From Piscinibacter sp. XHJ-5 (GTDB lineage: Bacteria; Pseudomonadota; Gammaproteobacteria; Burkholderiales; Burkholderiaceae_C), in the NCBI RefSeq assembly GCF_029855045.1, contig NZ_CP123228.1, positions 1,488,001 to 1,552,000 of the forward strand: DNA of 64,000 bases. The letters run 5' to 3'. The notes under the pieces were generated by a model that was not told the DNA's origin, did no database searches, and was given only the letters and a program-made list of their open reading frames with translations. Positions 10,073 through 16,218 of this stretch are shown here, piece by piece; the stretch's first letter is position 1; every line of letters starts with the position of its first letter. The position numbers and the translations under genes are program-made.

Positions 10073-10131
10073 CCCTGGAGTGGCCTGTGGGAAGGTGTTG
10101 AATCAGTCGAACCCGTCCGGGTATCAGGGCC
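10066..10131. repeat. imperfect 66-bp direct repeat, copy B (partner at 8695-8760)
   Basis: Both copies begin GCGGTGACC and end TATCAGRGCC, with the shared inner block GAACCC. Two 1-bp indels offset each other. The copies flank the small-gene cassette and mark a duplication boundary. Confidence 0.5.
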
Positions 10132-10169
10132 CCGTCACACCGAATCACGCAAGACAGGCAGCCTTCACC

Positions 10170-11036
10170 CTACACCCCCAACCCCAACAACCTCGCCGCG
10201 TTCTGCTTCAGGATCAACGGCTTCACATCGTCGCGGAACCCCGCCTCGTCGAAGTCCTTCAGCCAGCGCTCCGGCGTGATGAGCGGAAAGTCGCTGCCGA
10301 ACAGGATGCGGTCCTTCAGCAGCGTGTTGGCGTACTGCACCAGCTGGGGCGGAAAGTACTTGGGGCTCCAGCCCGACAGGTCGATCCAGATGTTCGGCTT
10401 GTGCATCGCCAGCGAGATGGCCTCGTCCTGCCACGGCCACGACGGGTGCGCGACGATGATCTGCATGTCGGGGAAGGCGATCGCCACGTCTTCCAGCAGC
10501 ATCGGGTTCGAGTTCTGCAGCCGAAGCCCGCCGCCGCAGCGCATGCCGCTGCCGATGCCCGAATGGCCGCTGTGGAAGACGGCCGGCAGCTTGTACTCGT
10601 TGATCACCTCGTAGATCGGCCAGGCCATGCGGTCCTGCGGCTCGAAGCCTTGCACGGTCGGATGGAACTTGAAGCCCTTGACGCCGTACTCCTCGATCAG
10701 CTTGCGCGCCTCGCGCGCGCCGAACTTTCCCTTGTGCGGATCGATGCTGCCGTAGGCAATCATGATGTCGCTGTTCTTCTGCGCCGCCTCGGCGATCTCC
10801 TCGTTCGGGATGCGGCGCCGGCCCATCTGCGTCTCGGCGTCGACGGTGAAGTTGACGAAGCCGATGCGCTTCTCGCGGTAGTACGCGATCGTCTCGTCCA
10901 TCGTCGGCCGGCGCGTCGAGCGGAAGTACTTGTCGGCCGCGCGGTCGAACTCCTCGCCGTAGTTGTCGAACGGGTTGCGGCACGACACCTCGAGGTGCGT
11001 GTGCGTGTCGATCGCGATCAGGTCCTGCAGGTTCAT
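10170..11036 (-). CDS. amidohydrolase-2 family protein (ACMSD/LigW-like decarboxylase or hydrolase)
   Basis: 288 residues, TIM-barrel amidohydrolase. Metal and active-site motifs are visible in order: DTHTHLE near the N-terminus (the HxH pair), GFKFHP, FHSGHSG, IVAHPSWPW and the terminal FGSDFPL that supplies the catalytic Asp. This set is typical of the amidohydrolase-2 group that contains aromatic decarboxylases (ACMSD, gamma-resorcylate and 5-carboxyvanillate decarboxylases) and lactone hydrolases. The gene is divergent from the crotonase-feruloyl-CoA synthase operon and shares its 140-bp control region, so a role in the same aromatic pathway is likely. The exact substrate cannot be read from sequence. 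Confidence 0.8.
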   Translation of the reverse strand: MNLQDLIAIDTHTHLEVSCRNPFDNYGEEFDRAADKYFRSTRRPTMDETIAYYREKRIGFVNFTVDAETQMGRRRIPNEEIAEAAQKNSDIMIAYGSIDPHKGKFGAREARKLIEEYGVKGFKFHPTVQGFEPQDRMAWPIYEVINEYKLPAVFHSGHSGIGSGMRCGGGLRLQNSNPMLLEDVAIAFPDMQIIVAHPSWPWQDEAISLAMHKPNIWIDLSGWSPKYFPPQLVQYANTLLKDRILFGSDFPLITPERWLKDFDEAGFRDDVKPLILKQNAARLLGLGV

Positions 11037-11057
11037 GGACGGATGGTCAAGGCTGGC

Positions 11058-11161
11058 ATTTAGTTAATGTACGAAACAAAAATCCATGCCACCACATCGG
11101 GAACATTGGTGTTATCCCTGAATGAATAGATCGTGCAGATGATTATGCTACTTAACTAAAT
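11058..11161. promoter_or_regulatory. divergent control region with a perfect 10-bp inverted repeat
   Basis: ATTTAGTTAA at 11058-11067 and its exact complement TTAACTAAAT at 11152-11161 stand 84 bp apart. Each lies 15-21 bp in front of one of the two divergent start codons. The segment is strikingly AT-rich for this genome. The two sites are probably operators for the MarR-family protein encoded at 15628, each covering one promoter. Confidence 0.6.
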
Positions 11162-11176
11162 CACACCCCACACGCC

Positions 11177-11983
11177 ATGCCATCGACCCCGACGCCCCCC
11201 GCCGGCGTGCTTGCCGCCCTGGACCTTCTGCGCATCGAGACCGAGGGACCGGTCAGCCACATCCGGCTGAACCGGCCGGCCAAGCGCAACGCCTTGAGCG
11301 ACGAGCTGATCGCCCAGCTCCACACAGCCTTCGTGAACCTGCCGCAGGACACCCGGGCGGTGGTGCTGAGCGGCGAAGGCGAGCACTTCTGTGCCGGACT
11401 CGACCTGTCCGAGCTGGGCGATCGCAGCGTGCACGGCGGTATCGAGCATTCGCGCAGCTGGCATGCCGCGTTCGAGCAGGTGCAATTCGGCCGCGTGCCG
11501 GTGATCGCGGTGCTGCATGGCGCGGTGGTGGGCGGCGGTCTCGAGCTGGCCAGCGCCGCGCATGTCCGCATCGCCGAGCGCAGCACCTTCTACGGCCTGC
11601 CGGAAGGCCAGCGAGGACTGTTCGTCGGCGGCGGCGGCTCTGCGCGCGTGCCGCGCCTCATCGGCGTCGCGCGCATGGCCGACATGATGCTCACCGGCCG
11701 CGTGCTGAACGCCGACGAAGGCCAGCAGGTCGGCCTGTCGACCTACCTGGTCGAGCCGGGCGAAGGTCTCGCCAAGGGCATCGAGCTGGCGCACAAGATC
11801 GCCCGCAACGCCGAGCTGTCCAACTTCGCGGTGATGCACGCGTTGCCACGCATCGCGGCGATGGCGCAATCGGAAGGCCTGTTCGTCGAATCGCTGATGG
11901 CCGCGATCGCGCAGGGCGACGACTCGGCCAAGGACCGCATGCGCGCCTTCCTCGAAGGGCGCGCCGGCAAGGTGGGCCAGTGA
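11177..11983 (+). CDS. crotonase / enoyl-CoA hydratase family protein
   Basis: 268 residues. Crotonase landmarks are clear: HFCAGLDLSEL (70-80) and GAVVGGGLELAS form the oxyanion hole. Both catalytic glutamates of enoyl-CoA hydratases are present, Glu123 in GGGLELAS and Glu143 in GLPEGQRG. Feruloyl-CoA hydratase/lyases, by contrast, keep the Glu near 143 but have Ser at the 123 position. This therefore points to a true hydratase adding water to a cinnamoyl-CoA-type double bond, as in a beta-oxidation-like side-chain route. Its stop overlaps the start of the feruloyl-CoA synthase gene (TGATG), so it is the first gene of an operon. There is no strong SD before the ATG. Confidence 0.85.
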   Translation: MPSTPTPPAGVLAALDLLRIETEGPVSHIRLNRPAKRNALSDELIAQLHTAFVNLPQDTRAVVLSGEGEHFCAGLDLSELGDRSVHGGIEHSRSWHAAFEQVQFGRVPVIAVLHGAVVGGGLELASAAHVRIAERSTFYGLPEGQRGLFVGGGGSARVPRLIGVARMADMMLTGRVLNADEGQQVGLSTYLVEPGEGLAKGIELAHKIARNAELSNFAVMHALPRIAAMAQSEGLFVESLMAAIAQGDDSAKDRMRAFLEGRAGKVGQ

Positions 11984-13821
11984 TGGCGCGCTACCGCGAC
12001 ATCCACGTCGGCGGCTGCCTCGCCGCCAGCGTCGAGCGACGCGCGGACGGCGCCATGGTGCTGCGCTCGACCGAAGCGCTGCAGCCCTTCCCCGATCGGC
12101 TCACCGACCGCCTCGAGCACTGGGCGCGCGAAGCACCCGAGAGAATCTTCGTCGCCAAGCGCGAGCACGGCGGCCCGTGGCGCACGATCAGCTATGCCCA
12201 GATGGTCGAGCGCGCCAAGGCCGTCGGCCAGGCGCTCGCGCAGCGCGATCTCTCGCCCGACCGGCCCATCGTCATCCTGTCCGACAACGACCTCGAGCAC
12301 CTCACGCTGGCGCTCGGCGCGATGTGGGCGGGGGTGCCGTACACGCCGGTCTCGCCGGCCTATTCGCTGCTCTCGCAGGATCACGGCAAGCTGCGCCACA
12401 TCGTCGGCACGCTGACCCCGGGGCTGCTGTTCGCGTCGGGTCCGGCCTACGCCAAGGCGATCGCCGCGGTGGCCACGCCGCAGACGGAAGTCGTGCTGGC
12501 CGAAGGCGAGCTCGACGGCCGCGCGGTGACGCGCTTCGATGACCTGCTGGCCACCCGGCCCGGCGTCCAGGGCGACACAGCGCATGCGCGCGTCGGCCCC
12601 GACACCATCGTCAAGTTCCTCTTCACCTCGGGCTCGACCAAGCAGCCCAAGGGCGTCGTCAACACGCACCGCATGATGTGCGCCAACCTGCAGATGATCC
12701 GGCAGGCATTCGCCTTCCTGCAGGACGAGCCGCCGGTGCTGGTCGACTGGCTGCCGTGGAACCACACCTTCGGCGGCAACCACAACGTCGGCATCACGCT
12801 CTACAACGGCGGCACGCTGTACATCGACGAAGGAAAGCCCACCGCGGGCGGCATCGCGCAGACGCTGCGCAACCTGCGCGAGATCTCGCCGACGATCTAC
12901 TTCAACGTGCCCAAGGGCTTCGAGGAGATCGCCGACGCGATGGACCACGACGACACGCTGCGCGAGTCGCTGTTTCGCCGCGTCAAGGCCTTCATGTTCT
13001 CCGGCGCCGGCCTGTCGCAGGCGGTGTGGGACAAGCTCGATGCGCATGCCGAGCGCACCATCGGCGAGCGGGTGCGCATGCTGACCGGGCTGGGCATGAC
13101 CGAGACGGCGCCCTCGTGCACCTTCGCGCTCGGCACCGACGTGCGCTCGGGCCACATCGGCCTGCCGTGCCCCGGCGTCGAGGTGAAGCTGGTGCCGGTC
13201 GAAGACAAGACCGAGATCCGCTTTCGCGGACCCAACGTGATGCCCGGCTACTGGCGCGCTCCCGAGCAGACGGCCGAGGCCTTCGACGAGGAGGGCTACT
13301 ACCGCACCGGCGATGCGGTGAAGCTCGTCGACGAAGGCGACCCGCAGCGCGGCCTCCTGTTCGACGGCCGCATCGCCGAGGACTTCAAGCTGTCCACCGG
13401 CACCTTCGTCAGCGTCGGTCCGCTGCGCGCGCGCATCATCCTCGACGGCGCGCCCTGCGTGCAGGACGTCGTCGTCACCGGCCTCAACCGCGACGACATC
13501 GGAATCCTGGTGTTCCCGCGGCTCGACGAATGCCGCAAGCTGGCCGGGCTCGCCGCGGACGCGCCGGCCGCCGAGGCGCTGCGGCACCCGCTCGTGCGCG
13601 ACTTCTTCCAGCAGCTGGTCGACCGCCAATGGCGCGCCGGCACCGGCAGCGCCAACCGCGTCGCGCGCGCGCATGTGCTGGCCGAGCCGCCGCAGATCGA
13701 CAAGGGCGAGATCACCGACAAGGGCTCCATCAACCAGCGTGCGGTGCTGGCGCAGCGTGCTGCGCTGGTCGACGCGCTCTATACAGGCGGCAGCGACGTG
13801 ATCGTGCCGAAAGCGACATGA
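11983..13821 (+). CDS. fcs: feruloyl-CoA synthase (AMP-forming acyl-CoA ligase)
   Basis: 612 residues from ATG 11983, which overlaps the crotonase stop by one base; GTG 11980 is an alternative. It belongs to the ANL superfamily: P-loop-like FLFTSGSTKQPKG (near residue 210), adenine/aryl region WLPWNHTFGGNHN, A5 motif MLTGLGMTETAPS, and A7 YRTGDAVK. The C-terminal part carries GLLFDGRIAEDFKLSTGTFVS in place of the usual A8 hinge, which is characteristic of the long feruloyl-CoA synthase subfamily. The enzyme would activate ferulate or related hydroxycinnamates with ATP and CoA in the cytoplasm. Neighbouring hydratase, dehydrogenase and vanillate demethylase genes support this pathway. Exact acid preference is not determined. 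Confidence 0.85.
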   Translation: MARYRDIHVGGCLAASVERRADGAMVLRSTEALQPFPDRLTDRLEHWAREAPERIFVAKREHGGPWRTISYAQMVERAKAVGQALAQRDLSPDRPIVILSDNDLEHLTLALGAMWAGVPYTPVSPAYSLLSQDHGKLRHIVGTLTPGLLFASGPAYAKAIAAVATPQTEVVLAEGELDGRAVTRFDDLLATRPGVQGDTAHARVGPDTIVKFLFTSGSTKQPKGVVNTHRMMCANLQMIRQAFAFLQDEPPVLVDWLPWNHTFGGNHNVGITLYNGGTLYIDEGKPTAGGIAQTLRNLREISPTIYFNVPKGFEEIADAMDHDDTLRESLFRRVKAFMFSGAGLSQAVWDKLDAHAERTIGERVRMLTGLGMTETAPSCTFALGTDVRSGHIGLPCPGVEVKLVPVEDKTEIRFRGPNVMPGYWRAPEQTAEAFDEEGYYRTGDAVKLVDEGDPQRGLLFDGRIAEDFKLSTGTFVSVGPLRARIILDGAPCVQDVVVTGLNRDDIGILVFPRLDECRKLAGLAADAPAAEALRHPLVRDFFQQLVDRQWRAGTGSANRVARAHVLAEPPQIDKGEITDKGSINQRAVLAQRAALVDALYTGGSDVIVPKAT

Positions 13822-14582
13822 GACTCGAAGGAACGGCCGCGCTGGTGACCGGCGGCGGCTCCGGCCTCGGCGCCGCGACCGCACGCGAGCTGGCGCGCCA
13901 GGGCGCGAAGGTGGCGGTGCTCGACGTCAATCCCGACGGCGCCGCGCAAGTGGCCCGGGAGATAGGCGGTCTCGCACTGCGCTGCGACATCACGTCGACC
14001 GAGAGCCTGCAGCAGGCGCTGGCGGCCGCGCGCGAGGCGCACGGACCGGCGCGCATCCTGATGAACGTCGCCGGCATCGGGGGCGCCAGGCGGGTCATCG
14101 GCAAGGACGGCTCGCCGATGCCGATCGAGGACTTCAAGCGCGTGATCGACGTCAACCTGGTCGGCACCTTCAACGCGATCCGCCTCGCCGCGGCCGAGAT
14201 GGTCAAGCTCGAGGCGCTCGAGGACGGCGCGCGCGGGGTCATCGTCAACACCGCATCGGTGGCCGCCTACGACGGCCAGATCGGGCAGGAGGCCTATGCG
14301 GCCTCGAAGGGCGGGCTGGTGTCGCTCACCTTGCCGCTCGCCCGCGACCTGGCGCAATGGGGCGTGCGCGTCGCGACCATCGCACCGGGGCTGTTCCTCA
14401 CGCCGCTGCTGCACCAGCTGCCGCAGGACGTGCAGCAGTCGCTGGCCGCATCCATTCCCTTCCCCAAGCGGCTGGGCAAGCCGGAAGAGTTCGCCGAGCT
14501 GGCCGCCCACATCGTGCGCAACGACCACCTCAACGGCGAAGTGATCCGTCTCGACGGCGCACTGCGCATGGCCCCCCGCTAG
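13818..14582 (+). CDS. SDR, 3-hydroxyacyl-CoA dehydrogenase type-2-like
   Basis: 254 residues, ATG overlapping the previous stop (ATGA), so translation is coupled. Classical SDR: nucleotide motif TGGGSGLG (12-19), Asp at the end of beta-2 (VAVLDVN) indicating NAD(H), NVAGIGG, catalytic Ser in NTASVAAYDGQIGQ and YAASK. The NTASVAAYDGQIGQ block is that of HSD17B10-type 3-hydroxyacyl-CoA dehydrogenases. Next to a hydratase and a feruloyl-CoA synthase it would oxidise the beta-hydroxyacyl-CoA to the beta-keto thioester. A thiolase to finish the route is not in the window. Confidence 0.82.
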   Translation: MRLEGTAALVTGGGSGLGAATARELARQGAKVAVLDVNPDGAAQVAREIGGLALRCDITSTESLQQALAAAREAHGPARILMNVAGIGGARRVIGKDGSPMPIEDFKRVIDVNLVGTFNAIRLAAAEMVKLEALEDGARGVIVNTASVAAYDGQIGQEAYAASKGGLVSLTLPLARDLAQWGVRVATIAPGLFLTPLLHQLPQDVQQSLAASIPFPKRLGKPEEFAELAAHIVRNDHLNGEVIRLDGALRMAPR

Positions 14583-14631
14583 AGCTGGAAATCCACCTCA
14601 CGACCCCAGACCCACGACAACAGGAGACGAC

Positions 14632-15603
14632 ATGGACCGCAGACAGTTCATCACCGCCGCCGGCGCATTCGCGGCGACCCTTCCGGGCCTGGCTTTGGCG
14701 CAAGCGCTGGAGAACGCGCGCATCATCTGCGGCTTCCCGGCCGGCGGCACCACCGACGCCGTGTCCCGCCGGATTGCCGACAAGCTGCGCGGCGGCTATT
14801 CGAAGGTCATGCTGGTCGAGAACAAGCCCGGCGCGGGTGGGCGCATCGGCGTGGAGGAGCTGCGACGCAGCCCGCCCGACGGCACCTCGCTGCTGCTCAC
14901 GCCGGCCGCGATGATCACGCTGTACCCGCATGTCTACACCAAGCTGCCCTACGGCATCGATGACGTCACGCCGGTCTGCACCGCGTGCCGCATCAGCTTC
15001 GCCTTCGGCGTGGGCCCCGGTGTTCCAGAGTCGGTGAAGGACATCAAGGACTTCCTCGCCTGGGCCAAGGCCAACCCGACGCAGGCGAACTACGGCACGC
15101 CGGGCGCCGGCTCGCCGCCGCACCTGCTGGGCATGCTGCTGGCCAAGGAAAGCGGCGTGCCGCTGAGCCATGTGCCCTACCGCGGCTCCGCCCCGGGCCT
15201 GCAGGACCTCCTGGGCGGCCAGGTGGCGTCGATGTCGTCGCCGATCGGCGACTACCTGCCCTACATCAAGACCGGCAAGCTGCGCGTGCTGGCCACTTCG
15301 GGGCCGAAGCGCTCGGCCTTCACGCCCGAGGTCGCCACCTACACCGAGCAGGGCTTCAAGGCGCTGGAGATGCAGGAGTGGTACGGCTTCTTCCTGCCCG
15401 GCAAGGCGCCGGCCGACGTGGTCAACCGTGCCGCCTCGGCCATCCGCGCCGCCGTGCAGCAGCCCGACGTGGCCGAGGCCTTCACGCAGCTCGGCTTCGA
15501 GCCGTTTGCCAATACGCCGGCCGAGCTGGCGAAGGCGGTGAAGGACGAGAACGCGGCATGGGGGCCGATCGTCAAGCGCGTGGGGTTCACGCCGGAAACC
15601 TGA
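14632..15603 (+). CDS. tripartite tricarboxylate transporter (Bug family) substrate-binding protein
   Basis: 323 residues, SD AGGAGA before ATG. It has an N-terminal export signal with a DRRQFI start that hints at Tat export (RR near the N-terminus) and cleavage after ALA. Bug-family motifs: ICGFPAGGTTDAVSR, VENKPGAGGRIG, YGTPGAGSPPHLLG, and the ligand-loop VPYRGSAPGLQDLLGGQV. Binding proteins of this family are greatly expanded in Burkholderiales and are often orphan, as here, with no TctA/TctB genes nearby. The operon context suggests an aromatic or phenylpropanoid acid ligand, but this is inference. Confidence 0.88.
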   Translation: MDRRQFITAAGAFAATLPGLALAQALENARIICGFPAGGTTDAVSRRIADKLRGGYSKVMLVENKPGAGGRIGVEELRRSPPDGTSLLLTPAAMITLYPHVYTKLPYGIDDVTPVCTACRISFAFGVGPGVPESVKDIKDFLAWAKANPTQANYGTPGAGSPPHLLGMLLAKESGVPLSHVPYRGSAPGLQDLLGGQVASMSSPIGDYLPYIKTGKLRVLATSGPKRSAFTPEVATYTEQGFKALEMQEWYGFFLPGKAPADVVNRAASAIRAAVQQPDVAEAFTQLGFEPFANTPAELAKAVKDENAAWGPIVKRVGFTPET

Positions 15604-15627
15604 TCGAAACGCCGCACCGCTTCGTCC

Positions 15628-16110
15628 ATGCTGACCTCGCCGTACACCGCCGAGCAGGAGACCACGGTTGCCGCCGTCGACCAGTCGTGCCTGTCGCACC
15701 TGCTCGGCTACCAGCTGGTGCAGGCCGACATCCCGCTGAAGCGCACCTTCCTCAAGCACATCGGCGAGCCGCTCCGGCTGCGTCCGGTGGAGTTCACCAT
15801 CCTCGTGCTGCTCGCCTTCAATCCCGGCATCACCGGCAAGCAGCTGGCGCAGGCGCTGGCGGTGACGGCCCCCAACATCACCATCCTGCTCGACAAGATG
15901 AGCGACAAGGGGCTGCTCGAGCGGGTGCGCAGCGAGACCGACCGGCGGGCGCAGAACATCCACCTCACGGCGGCCGGGGAGAAACTGGCGCGGCGCGCCC
16001 ACGCCGTCTCGCTGACGATGGAGCAGGACGTGCTGCGCCATCTGAGCGAAGGCGAACGCGTGCTGCTGCTCGAGCTCCTGCAGAAGGTCGCCAGGCATCG
16101 TCGCGTCTGA
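15628..16110 (+). CDS. MarR-family transcriptional regulator
   Basis: 160 residues with the MarR winged helix: LRPVEFTILVLLAFNPGITGKQLAQAL as first helices, recognition helix around VTAPNITILLDKMSDKG, and wing LLERVRSETDRRAQNIHLTAAG (shown in pieces here). It is last in the crotonase-fcs-SDR-Bug operon and probably represses it in response to a CoA thioester or free acid, as shown for CouR/FerC-type regulators. Likely sites are the ATTTAGTTAA repeats at 11058 and 11152. The ATG at 15628 has no convincing SD. Confidence 0.85.
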   Translation: MLTSPYTAEQETTVAAVDQSCLSHLLGYQLVQADIPLKRTFLKHIGEPLRLRPVEFTILVLLAFNPGITGKQLAQALAVTAPNITILLDKMSDKGLLERVRSETDRRAQNIHLTAAGEKLARRAHAVSLTMEQDVLRHLSEGERVLLLELLQKVARHRRV

Positions 16111-16124
16111 CCGGCGGCGCTGCC

Positions 16125-16155
16125 GTGCAGCAGCACGTGCGCAGCGCTGCTGCAC
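16125..16155. terminator. hairpin between the MarR gene and the TonB receptor gene
   Basis: GTGCAGCAGC (16125-16134) and GCTGCTGCAC (16146-16155) form a perfect 10-bp stem with an 11-nt loop, 14 bp after the marR stop. No U tract follows, so it may terminate weakly or only stabilise the upstream mRNA. Confidence 0.4.
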
Positions 16156-16218
16156 CGCGTCGGGGTGAAAACCCCAAGACCATGCGGCGCCGGTTGGAGT
16201 ATCACCACAGGCTGCACC

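Noticed and set aside
11177..11983. Naming the crotonase a feruloyl-CoA hydratase/lyase (ech)
   Set aside because: Glu is present at position 123 where the lyases have Ser, so a plain hydratase is more likely.
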